DNA of 15,755 nucleotides from Saonia sp964398035 (GTDB lineage: Bacteria > Bacteroidota > Bacteroidia > Flavobacteriales > Flavobacteriaceae), in assembly GCA_964398035.1 (NCBI GenBank), contig CAYNLI010000069.1, forward strand, positions 1 to 15,755. Reading direction: 5' to 3'. Below, piece by piece: positions 7,896 to 15,111 of the stretch; the stretch's first letter is position 1; each line of letters starts with the position of its first letter. Position numbers and translations under genes: made by a program. The notes beneath the pieces are model-generated. The model made no database searches. It saw only the letters and a list, made by a program, of their open reading frames with translations, and had not been told where the DNA came from.

Positions 7896-8897
7896 ATGAA
7901 AAAAATACTGCTTCTTTTTGTTTGTTTATCACAGTTGTGCTGCGTAAAACAAGTCGAAGAAAAAATCAATGGCGTGAGTTTTGTATCCTCAAGGGAAGAA
8001 GCCACACAAGAGAGCATAGATGCGGTATTAAGCGTAAATGCAAATTATGCGGCAATTATGCCGTTTGGTTTTATTAGAGAAATTAATTCACCTGAAGTAT
8101 TATTTGATACGGAAAGGCAATGGTATGGTGAGAAAAGGGAAGGAGCCAAACAATATATAGAAATGCTTCACAAAAATGGAGTCAATGTAATGTTGAAACC
8201 TCAGTTGTGGATTTGGAGAGGAGAATTTACTGGTGGATTAAAAATGGATTCTGAAGAACATTGGAAAATATTGGAGGATTCTTACGAGAAATTTATATTG
8301 CATTATGCTGAATTGGCAGAAGAAAGCCAAGCCTTTGTTTTCTGTATAGGTACGGAATTAGAACAGTTTGTTAAAAACAGGCCAGAGTTTTGGAAAGAGC
8401 TGATTGTTAAAATAAAAAAGGTTTACCAAGGAAAACTTACATATGCCGCCAATTGGGATGAGTATAAAAGAACTCCCTTTTGGGAAGATTTGGACTATAT
8501 AGGGATAGATGCCTATTTTCCATTATCAAAGGAGCAGGTGCCCACTGTTGAGCAGTTTAGGGAAGGGTGGCAAAAACACAAAGAAAAAATAGCATCTCTT
8601 TCCAAATTAAAGGACAGACCCATTCTATTTACGGAATATGGATATAGAAGTATGGATTATACAGGAATGAAACCGTGGTTGGTGGACAGAGATGAAACAG
8701 CTGTAAATTTAGAGGCACAGGCTAATGCCACAGAGGCCATTATTGAGGAATTTTGGAATGAAGATTGGTTTGCGGGGGGCTATGTATGGAAATGGTTTAT
8801 ACAACATAAAAAAGTGGGAGGTCCAGAAGACAATAGGTTTACCCCTCAAAACAAACCAGCTGAAGAAGTAATAAGAACAATGTATGCCAAATTTTAA
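7896..8897 (+). CDS. GH113-like TIM-barrel glycoside hydrolase, probable lipoprotein
   Basis: This protein of 333 residues has the look of a clan GH-A (beta/alpha)8 glycosidase, nearest in motif layout to GH113 (beta-mannanases and relatives). Residues 1-15 form a short hydrophobic signal with tandem Cys at 15-16, which suggests a lipoprotein, although the lipobox is poor. Candidate catalytic residues are E154 in GTELE, the acid/base at the end of strand 4, and E247 in FTEYGY, the nucleophile at the end of strand 7. W184-W188-type aromatic positions (AANWDEY) and VWKW at 297-300 would line the sugar site. Its substrate cannot be read from sequence. It is divergent from the flavoprotein operon and stands 86 bases ahead of the broken amidase gene. 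Confidence 0.72.
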   Translation: MKKILLLFVCLSQLCCVKQVEEKINGVSFVSSREEATQESIDAVLSVNANYAAIMPFGFIREINSPEVLFDTERQWYGEKREGAKQYIEMLHKNGVNVMLKPQLWIWRGEFTGGLKMDSEEHWKILEDSYEKFILHYAELAEESQAFVFCIGTELEQFVKNRPEFWKELIVKIKKVYQGKLTYAANWDEYKRTPFWEDLDYIGIDAYFPLSKEQVPTVEQFREGWQKHKEKIASLSKLKDRPILFTEYGYRSMDYTGMKPWLVDRDETAVNLEAQANATEAIIEEFWNEDWFAGGYVWKWFIQHKKVGGPEDNRFTPQNKPAEEVIRTMYAKF

Positions 8898-8940
8898 AAT
8901 TATCTTATTTTTTTGTAGTACAGTATTTGCAAAGGGGTTA

Positions 8941-8948
8941 TATTTTTG
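8941..8948 (+). promoter_or_regulatory. -7 promoter element ahead of the amidase pseudogene
   Basis: TATTTTTG matches TAnnTTTG exactly. It lies between the glycosidase stop and the probable GTG start at 8984, and would give a leader of about 30 bases. Upstream TTG triplets exist but not at ideal -33 spacing. In such T-rich DNA a chance match is possible. Confidence 0.35.
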
Positions 8949-8983
8949 ATGATATTTGTAAAAAAAATCAGTTAGTGGTGTTT

Positions 8984-10042
8984 GTGAATAAGAATCTTCT
9001 TTTTTGGTATTACTTTCGTTAGGGTCTTTGTATGCGCAAGACTCTTTGTCAACAGTTGTGGCAGAAAAGGGGGATGGGATATATTCTATACTTAGAAAGC
9101 AAGGTGTTGATCCCACAAAATATTATGGAGATTTTATTGCGTTAAATGAAACAAATATTAAATCTGGAAGCCAACTGGTAGCAGGAAGAACATATATTAT
9201 TCCATATGCACCAGATTCAGTTAAAGAATTGGGAACAGAGATAGATTTAGACAAGGGTACCGAATACCCCATTTTTGGCAAAAAACTTTCTTTAGTAATT
9301 CCAAAAAGCAAAAGGTTGGAAGGTACTGTATATTACCTAATCTCTGGTCATGGTGGGCCTGATCCAGGAGCTGTAGAAACCATGAAAGGAAAAACTATAG
9401 CAGAAGATGAATATGCTTATGATGTAACCTTAAGGTTGGCAAAAGAATTACTCTCCCATGGAGCAGGTTTATGTGATTGTTAGGGATGAAAATGATGGAA
9501 TAAGGGAAGATGAGGTATTGGAAATAGATAGGGACGAGGTTGTTTATCCGAATCAAAAAATACCGTTGGGACAGTTGGCCAGATTGGAACAACGTGTGGA
9601 AATAGTCAATAAATTATACTTAAAAAATGCAGGAAAATACCAAAGGCTAATAGTCACGCATGTAGATAGCCGTAGTAAAGGGCAGAATATAGACGTCTTC
9701 TTTTATTACCATGAGAAGAGTAAAAATGGTAGGGGGTTGACCGAAAGTATACATAAGACATTTCAGAAAAAATATAAAAAGTACCAGCCAAATAGACAGT
9801 ATACAGGAACTTTTTCTGATAGAAGTAATTTATTTTTGGTTAAAAATACATTACCGGCAATGGCTTATATAGAAATAGGAAATATCCGAAACCAAAAAGA
9901 CCAAAGACGAATATTAAACCCTGATAATAGGCAAGCATTGGCCAATTGGATTTCTCAAGGTATACTTTTGGACAGGAAGAACAATCCATCAAAACCTAAT
10001 ACGGGATTACTTACGAACACCAAATTTGATGGGGACAAATAA
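8984..10042 (+). pseudogene. LysM/N-acetylmuramoyl-L-alanine amidase (Amidase_3), frameshifted twice
   Basis: The intact protein would be an exported zinc amidase that cuts the bond between MurNAc and L-Ala in peptidoglycan. Its pieces lie in two frames. From GTG 8984 the frame reads MNKNLLF, then a run of six T (9000-9005) needs one more T to join LVLLSLGSLYAQ, which together make a normal signal peptide. The next frame (from about 9004) carries a LysM-like region and the start of the amidase fold, with SGHGG (zinc His) and DEYAYD (zinc Glu). It stops at TAG 9481-9483. The rest, from about 9458 in another frame, has RDENDGI, the third zinc-site candidate His in THVDS, and the catalytic Glu in YIEIGN. 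About two bases appear to be missing near 9463-9466. No ATG lies in frame upstream; TTG 9004 is the only in-frame alternative. Decay or sequence error are both possible. Confidence 0.8.
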
Positions 10043-10060
10043 TTTATATTTATTGAAAAT

Positions 10061-10765
10061 CTACTCTAAAATATGTTTTTCATAGTAGCTGCAAAGCTCT
10101 TTTGGACTAGCTCCAAAGAGGTTTTTTAAATGAATAACTCCAAAGTGATATTGTAATCGTAATGTTCCATTTTGTTGGTATTTTCTGGCTGAGGTAACTA
10201 CTTTTTGTGAGAGCACAGTGAAATTTGTGGTCTGGTACAACCTGCCTATAAATTCACTATCTTCATAAATAAGATACTCTTCATTGAAGCCTTTCAATTG
10301 TTCAAAAACAGATTTTTTAACGTAAAGGGATTGGTCACCTCCTCTACAGGCTTTGTGATTTATTTTGGTAAGTGAAGCAAAGAGTTTTAGGATTAAATTA
10401 TTGGTATCAAACCGCATTCTAAAGCAGCCAGAATCATGTTTTTCTTCAATAGCTTTTATAATATATTCATCAAAGTTTTTTGGTGGTAATGTATCTGCAT
10501 GTAAAAAATATAGAATATTGCCTTTGGCAAGTTTGGCTCCAAAATTCATTTGTTTTGGCCTTCCTTTTTTAGAACTTAGGACGGTAACTCCTTGTTTCTT
10601 TGCAATTTCAAAAGTGTTATCAGTACTGCCACCATCAATGACCAATATTTCTTCAATATTAGAGTTGGAACTATTACTTCTAAGATGAGAAATTAAACAT
10701 CCAATAGTTGCCTCTTCATTGAGAACAGGGATAATAATACTGATGGGTTGGCTATTTTTTTTCAT
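10061..10765 (-). CDS. TIGR04283-type GT2 glycosyltransferase of arsenosugar clusters
   Basis: This soluble family 2 glycosyltransferase has 234 residues and belongs to the branch named in databases as TIGR04283, associated with arsenosugar biosynthesis. Motifs are PVLNEE (13-18), DGGSTD (44-49), GRPKQMN (68-74), the metal-binding HADT (89-92) and CRGGDQ, with a conserved ED pair further on (YEDSEF). It would transfer a sugar, or act on the sugar-like arsenic intermediate. The exact reaction is not established to my knowledge. Its ATG lies inside the DUF547 gene, giving a 14-base overlap, so it is the last gene of the right-hand operon. The stop is 18 bases from the convergent amidase pseudogene, with no clear terminator hairpin between them. 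Confidence 0.87.
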   Translation of the reverse strand: MKKNSQPISIIIPVLNEEATIGCLISHLRSNSSNSNIEEILVIDGGSTDNTFEIAKKQGVTVLSSKKGRPKQMNFGAKLAKGNILYFLHADTLPPKNFDEYIIKAIEEKHDSGCFRMRFDTNNLILKLFASLTKINHKACRGGDQSLYVKKSVFEQLKGFNEEYLIYEDSEFIGRLYQTTNFTVLSQKVVTSARKYQQNGTLRLQYHFGVIHLKNLFGASPKELCSYYEKHILE

Positions 10766-11498
10766 TGAGGGTCCAGTTATACTCTAAATACTCAATTTTT
10801 ATTTTATGGGATATGTTTTTGCTAGAGTGCTTATTAATATAGCCAATTAAGGAGCTATTTTGGGTAAAGTCCTTATTGTACCATTTAAAAATTTCGGACA
10901 ATTCCACTTTGTTTTTTTCAATACGATTTCTTTTGGGGTCATTTAAAAAATCTAGAGTAACTTTCTGTAATTGACTTTCCATTTTTGCTGAAGTATAGGC
11001 TTCGTTGCGCAATTTTGGGCATGAAAATGAGGCGCAATTAATGGCAAAGTGCATGCGGGGCTCATCCATTTTTCTAAGTATTTTATATTCAATACCTCCC
11101 AAAGACCATTCTTTACCTTTTATCATCACCCTTTTTTTAAGCCAAGGATTCTTAATGTCTTTTATGCTTTTTATAGGGTAATTATCTAAAATGAGTTTTA
11201 TAGTGGCCGCGTTATAAATATTGATGTAATAAGCCAGTTTTTCATTTTTGTTCCAGTTATTGGAAGGACTGTGTATAGAGAGATCTTCTAAATATGCATT
11301 AAGGGCACCAATATCACTCTTAAAATTTTTGTAGTCTACATTGCCTTCAAGATCCACATATTTTTTAAGTAGCACATTCCATTGTTCATGGGTGGATTTT
11401 TCAATATCTATTCCTGTTTCAGGTAATGTCTCTTCTTTATTTCCAAAAGAAAATGAAAGTATGCCCATAACTAAGAGAATATATTTTTTTATATACAT
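10752..11498 (-). CDS. DUF547-family exported protein
   Basis: This is a DUF547 protein of 248 residues. Residues 4-19 form a hydrophobic signal segment, so it is probably periplasmic. Family hallmarks are YVDLEGNVDY (47-56), YINIYNAAT (91-99), the LGGIE turn (133-137), PRMHFAINCAS (147-157) with H150 and C155, the SCP at 159-161 with C160, and SEIFKWYNKDF near the C-terminus. The conserved His and Cys suggest a catalytic or metal/thiol role, but no activity is established to my knowledge. DUF547 genes recur beside TIGR04282/TIGR04283 and ArsM genes. Here it starts 11 bases after the PiT transporter and overlaps the GT2 gene, so it is co-transcribed with both. Confidence 0.85.
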   Translation of the reverse strand: MYIKKYILLVMGILSFSFGNKEETLPETGIDIEKSTHEQWNVLLKKYVDLEGNVDYKNFKSDIGALNAYLEDLSIHSPSNNWNKNEKLAYYINIYNAATIKLILDNYPIKSIKDIKNPWLKKRVMIKGKEWSLGGIEYKILRKMDEPRMHFAINCASFSCPKLRNEAYTSAKMESQLQKVTLDFLNDPKRNRIEKNKVELSEIFKWYNKDFTQNSSLIGYINKHSSKNISHKIKIEYLEYNWTLNEKK

Positions 11499-11509
11499 AT
11501 TACATTGTT

Positions 11510-12622
11510 TTAAAAAATGGTTTGAAGTAATTTAAATAGAATTGCACTTGCCAATGCGGCTATAGGGAGCGTTAGCAACCAAGATAATAAAATTTTGGAA
11601 ATCATTTTAGGGTTAGATTTTTTAGTAACAGTGCCAATTCCAAATATAGCCCCTACTGAAACATGTGTTGTAGATACTGGCAATCCATGAAAACTTGCAG
11701 TAGTCACCAATAAACCTGTAATTAAGTTAGCGGTAAAACCTTGCCCATGATTCATTGGAGTAATTTTTTTGCTCATTGTTATACCTACTTTTTTGGCGTT
11801 TGCCAACCCACCTATGGCCATGATTACCGCAACGCTGATCATGCTCCATTTTATATCGATTGTATTTAATATGATTAACAGCCCCACAATTTTTGGTGTA
11901 TCATTTAAGCCTCTGGCAAAACTAACCACTCCTGCGCTTAGGTAATGCAGGTTGTCCAGTATTTTTTGTGCACTTAATCCAAACAATGACCCAGTATATA
12001 CAGTGATCTCATGTTGTTGTACTAAATTGTTTGCACCAGAAGCTAATGGGCTGCCCATCTGTAAAGCCATTACTTTCATCTTTTTCTTTTCAGGTATGTT
12101 TATGCAGGATTCTTTTGTTACCCCTAGTTTTTTTCTAACAGATCTAAAAAAAAGGTAAGCTAAATAACTTGCCACGGCTGCCATTAACGGACTTACAATC
12201 AAAGGCATTAAAAAAGTACTTCCTAGCTTTTCAAAATTAAAATTGCTACCAACAGCCATAACGCCAGCTCCAAATAATGCGCCGACCAAACTATGGGTGG
12301 TTGATATTGGCAAACCTACTTTAGTGGCAATAAACACAGTTATAGCAGCACCTAGAGCAATAGAGATTGCGAAAATGGGCATTGTAATAAGTTCATCTGG
12401 CACCAACCCTTTTCCTGAAAAATTTTTCACCAAGGCGTCGGCTAGAAAAATAGCGGCTATTGACCCAGAAAAGGTGGTTACTGTTGCCCAGGTAATTGCC
12501 TTTTTATAATTGGTTGTACCACTCCCAAACAATGTGGCAACACCTTTAAAATTATCATTGGCTCCATTGCTATAAGCTAAAAAGCATGTGGTGACAAATA
12601 AAAGAATAAGTAGAATGCTCAA
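11510..12622 (-). CDS. PiT-family inorganic phosphate transporter
   Basis: This membrane transporter has 370 residues, about ten helices and the duplicated PiT layout. The signature GANDNF lies in the first helix (about residues 20-25) and its second-half counterpart GLNDTPK follows a long internal segment. Each half also carries an LPISTTHS/LPVSTTHV re-entrant motif, as in proton- or sodium-coupled phosphate carriers. PiT carriers import phosphate and generally do not exclude arsenate well. It sits 88 bases after arsM and 11 bases before DUF547. The context allows two readings: supply of phosphate for the phosphorylase step, or entry of arsenate. It may also be an ordinary phosphate importer. 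Confidence 0.92.
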   Translation of the reverse strand: MSILLILLFVTTCFLAYSNGANDNFKGVATLFGSGTTNYKKAITWATVTTFSGSIAAIFLADALVKNFSGKGLVPDELITMPIFAISIALGAAITVFIATKVGLPISTTHSLVGALFGAGVMAVGSNFNFEKLGSTFLMPLIVSPLMAAVASYLAYLFFRSVRKKLGVTKESCINIPEKKKMKVMALQMGSPLASGANNLVQQHEITVYTGSLFGLSAQKILDNLHYLSAGVVSFARGLNDTPKIVGLLIILNTIDIKWSMISVAVIMAIGGLANAKKVGITMSKKITPMNHGQGFTANLITGLLVTTASFHGLPVSTTHVSVGAIFGIGTVTKKSNPKMISKILLSWLLTLPIAALASAILFKLLQTIF

Positions 12623-12710
12623 TTTTTTGTTTTGAAGAAGTTCACTTATTCGACGTATAAGAACTAAAAGCCTTACAGGAATGCTTTAATTTTTAAAATG
12701 ATGTTTCTAT

Positions 12711-13676
12711 TTAACAGCAACCTCCGCCATTATAGTGCCATGTGCTTTCACTAATATGTATTTGGTCATTGAATTTTGCCATGGCAGCAGCAGTTTTATC
12801 ACAAATTGCTATGGGTTGGTTTTGAACCAATACATGGCCTTTCTTGTCATCAATAAATTCTTCATTACCATAATAAATAGCTGTTTTTCCAGTAAAGATA
12901 CATGGGCCATCTTCTGGCATTGGGTCTTTTATCGCAGCTATTTCAATAGACTCAATATAGACCAATTCATCTGTAGGGTAGTGGTTGGGAGACAAAACCC
13001 TATAGGATTTTCTGGCTCTTATTTCTATAGTTCCAAAACCGGCATCAGTCAATACTTTTATATATTCTTTTATAGGAATGCTTCCACTTAGGCACAGTGC
13101 CCGTAAACGGTCATCATTTCTAAGATCATCGTTCATAGGCTGTTCACAGGTGGGATCGCTCATTACCAACCGTCCATGTGGTTTTAACACTCGGTACATT
13201 TCTGCAACTGCCTTTTTTAAATCATCCATTTTAAAAATATTGAAAAGACAGTTCTGTGCGGCAACATCTATACTTTCATTTTCTATAGGCAGGTTTAAAG
13301 CATCTCCTTTTACCAAGTTTACAAAGTCGCTTTTAAACCAATCATTTTCTTCTTCTGCCACTTTAAAGTTTTTTCTTGACGCTTCTAACATCTCATCAAC
13401 AGTATCCACGCCTGTAACCCCGCCTTTTTGCCTGGAGAAGTAGGAGAATTGCAATAGTTCCATGCCACCACCAACACCAACGTACAATACTTTGGGGTTG
13501 TTCACTAAATCTTGTGCAGATACGGTACTGCCACAGCCATAATTCATTTCCTGCATTATTTTTGGAATGGAAAGCCCTGGGAATTGCCATATGGGATTTG
13601 TGGTGCAGCAAAGACCAACATCTGGTGTAAGGGCAGCTTCTTTGTATAAATCTGTAGTGGCATCTAAATAACTCAT
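12711..13676 (-). CDS. arsM: Arsenosugar-type arsenite methyltransferase ArsM
   Basis: This SAM-dependent class I methyltransferase has 321 residues and would methylate arsenite stepwise to mono- and dimethylarsenic in the cytoplasm. The SAM site is VLYVGVGGG (63-71) with GVDTVDEM (89-96) as motif II and DALNLP (125-130) as motif III. The N-terminal TPDVGLCCTTNP (17-28) and the GGGCC tail (317-321) are typical of the arsenosugar-cluster ArsM branch. Candidate As(III) ligands are C23, C24, C48, C143, C177 and C195; ALCLSGSI (193-200) corresponds to the conserved ArsM Cys motif ahead of the AGF turn. The start codon overlaps the stop of the phosphorylase gene as ATGA, so the genes are translationally coupled. 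No ArsR-type repressor gene is nearby. Confidence 0.92.
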   Translation of the reverse strand: MSYLDATTDLYKEAALTPDVGLCCTTNPIWQFPGLSIPKIMQEMNYGCGSTVSAQDLVNNPKVLYVGVGGGMELLQFSYFSRQKGGVTGVDTVDEMLEASRKNFKVAEEENDWFKSDFVNLVKGDALNLPIENESIDVAAQNCLFNIFKMDDLKKAVAEMYRVLKPHGRLVMSDPTCEQPMNDDLRNDDRLRALCLSGSIPIKEYIKVLTDAGFGTIEIRARKSYRVLSPNHYPTDELVYIESIEIAAIKDPMPEDGPCIFTGKTAIYYGNEEFIDDKKGHVLVQNQPIAICDKTAAAMAKFNDQIHISESTWHYNGGGCC

Positions 13677-14488
13677 ATAACTTTTATTAATTCTTTAAAT
13701 AGTTTAATCATTTTTGGTTCTGTTTTCGATGCGATTTCTATAATCTCATGAATATTAACTTCTTGCAGATTGTCTGGGTTACATTCATCTGTTAAAACAG
13801 AAACGGCTATAATGGGTAGTCGTAAATGATTGGCAACTATTACTTCTGGTACGGTACTCATTCCTACGGCATCGGCTCCAATTATTTTTAGCATACGGTA
13901 TTCTGCTTTGGTTTCCAATTGGGGGCCAATAACGGAAGCGTATACTCCAGATTTTAAAACGATGTTTTCTTTTTTGGCAATCTCCTTTATTTTTTTGCAC
14001 ATTTCCACATCATAGGGCTCGCTCATATCTACAAAGCGATCACCAAATTCCGATACATTTTTAAAAGTCAATGGGGATCCGCCTTGAAGGTTGATGTGGT
14101 CTTCAATAAGCATCATATCCCCTTTTTTGTAGGCTAGATTAATAGCTCCTGCAGCATTGGAAATAAAGAGTTTTTGTATGCCTAGTTGATGCATTACCCT
14201 AATGGGATATGTAACATCCATATGGTCATATCCTTCATATAAATGAAAACGCCCTTCCATGACCACTACTTTTTTTCCTTGCAGTGTTCCGAAAATTAAT
14301 TTTCCTGAGTGAAATTCCACAGTTGCAATTGCGAAAGAAGGAATATTATGATAATGTGCCGTTATTGGGTTTTCAATCTCATCTACCAATTTACCCAGTC
14401 CGGTTCCAAGAACAATACCTATTTCAGGAGCGTCAAAACCTTTGTTTTTTAGGTAATCTACTGATTCTTGTAGTTGTTTACTTGTCAT
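13673..14488 (-). CDS. Purine-nucleoside phosphorylase, trimeric class, probable adenine-type substrate
   Basis: This 271-residue enzyme cleaves the N-glycosidic bond of purine nucleosides with phosphate, giving the base and ribose-1-phosphate. Family motifs are GTGLG (28-32), GRFHLYEGY (79-87) for phosphate, SNAAG (110-114), GPQLETKAEY (188-197) with E192 contacting the base, and GMSTVPE (209-215). At the position of the second base-contacting residue, Asn in 6-oxopurine-specific enzymes, it has D234 in VLTDEC. Asp there is known to favour 6-aminopurines. In this operon the expected substrate is the adenosyl-arsenical formed by ArsS, giving an arsenic-substituted ribose-1-phosphate. It overlaps DUF2064 upstream and arsM downstream, each by ATGA. 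A housekeeping role in purine salvage remains possible. Confidence 0.9.
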   Translation of the reverse strand: MTSKQLQESVDYLKNKGFDAPEIGIVLGTGLGKLVDEIENPITAHYHNIPSFAIATVEFHSGKLIFGTLQGKKVVVMEGRFHLYEGYDHMDVTYPIRVMHQLGIQKLFISNAAGAINLAYKKGDMMLIEDHINLQGGSPLTFKNVSEFGDRFVDMSEPYDVEMCKKIKEIAKKENIVLKSGVYASVIGPQLETKAEYRMLKIIGADAVGMSTVPEVIVANHLRLPIIAVSVLTDECNPDNLQEVNIHEIIEIASKTEPKMIKLFKELIKVI

Positions 14489-15108
14489 ATTTTAATATTT
14501 TTTAAAAAAGGTTGAAACACTTCTAAATCCTTAATGTCTTCATAGAGGTCTATATCATTCTTAATGTCCAGTGTTTTAACGTTTTCATTTTTTAAATCGT
14601 TCATGGTATCTTGCAAGACAGTTTCTTTGCCCCATTCTTTGTTTTTAAACAGGTGTGGAGTGCTAATGGTCATTCCCAACAAATAATACCCACCATCTTC
14701 GGCAGGACCCACTACATAATCATGTGTATCCAGTTGCTGAAAAGCATTATTCATCTCAGCTGTACAAAGGTCGTACATATCGCTTCCAATAACTATGATT
14801 TTATTGTATCCAGCGTTAAAGCCAGTTTTAAAAGCATTAAACATGCGTTCCCCTAAATCTGAACCTTGTTGTAATTTTTTATCAAAGACGGTATTGCTCC
14901 AGATATCATTTCTCCATATTGTTTCAGAATAATATACCTCTTTTTGTGCTTTTACATTTTTGGTAAAGTTTACCGTATGCTGCAATAGAAACTTATAGAT
15001 TTCCAGAGCACTTTCATCACCCACAGTTGCTGCCAATCTTGTTTTACATTTGCCAAGTTCTGGGTTTCGGGTAAAAATCAACAGTAAATTCTGTTCTTTT
15101 TTATTCAT
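14485..15108 (-). CDS. TIGR04282/DUF2064 transferase of arsenosugar clusters
   Basis: This soluble GT-A-like nucleotidyl- or glycosyltransferase has 207 residues and belongs to DUF2064, named TIGR04282 in arsenosugar and selenodomain-associated sets. It carries the N-terminal nucleotide-binding loop FTRNPELGKCKTRLA (12-26), a GSD motif (108-110) before the metal site, and GPAEDGGYYLLGM (134-146), both diagnostic for the family. The fold resembles sugar-1-phosphate nucleotidyltransferases, so one appealing role is to activate the sugar-1-phosphate made by the phosphorylase; this is inference. It starts 3 bases after the rhodanese stop and its stop overlaps the phosphorylase start. Confidence 0.88.
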   Translation of the reverse strand: MNKKEQNLLLIFTRNPELGKCKTRLAATVGDESALEIYKFLLQHTVNFTKNVKAQKEVYYSETIWRNDIWSNTVFDKKLQQGSDLGERMFNAFKTGFNAGYNKIIVIGSDMYDLCTAEMNNAFQQLDTHDYVVGPAEDGGYYLLGMTISTPHLFKNKEWGKETVLQDTMNDLKNENVKTLDIKNDIDLYEDIKDLEVFQPFLKNIKI

Positions 15109-15111
15109 GTG

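Noticed and set aside
8996..9006. Programmed frameshifting at the T6 run
   Set aside because: There is no stimulatory structure or known slippery-site context, and a second unrelated break exists downstream; mutation or sequence error is simpler.
9458..10042. Separate gene starting at ATG 9458
   Set aside because: Its product begins in the middle of the Amidase_3 fold and lacks the first two zinc ligands, so it is the second half of a broken gene rather than an independent one.
12667..12687. Possible terminator between arsM and the PiT gene
   Set aside because: Only a 5-bp AAAGC/GCTTT stem with an 11-base loop and four T after it; too weak to call.
12735..13443. Two plus-strand open frames of 118 and 121 codons opposite arsM
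   Set aside because: They are mirror frames of a strongly conserved methyltransferase and show no recognisable protein features.
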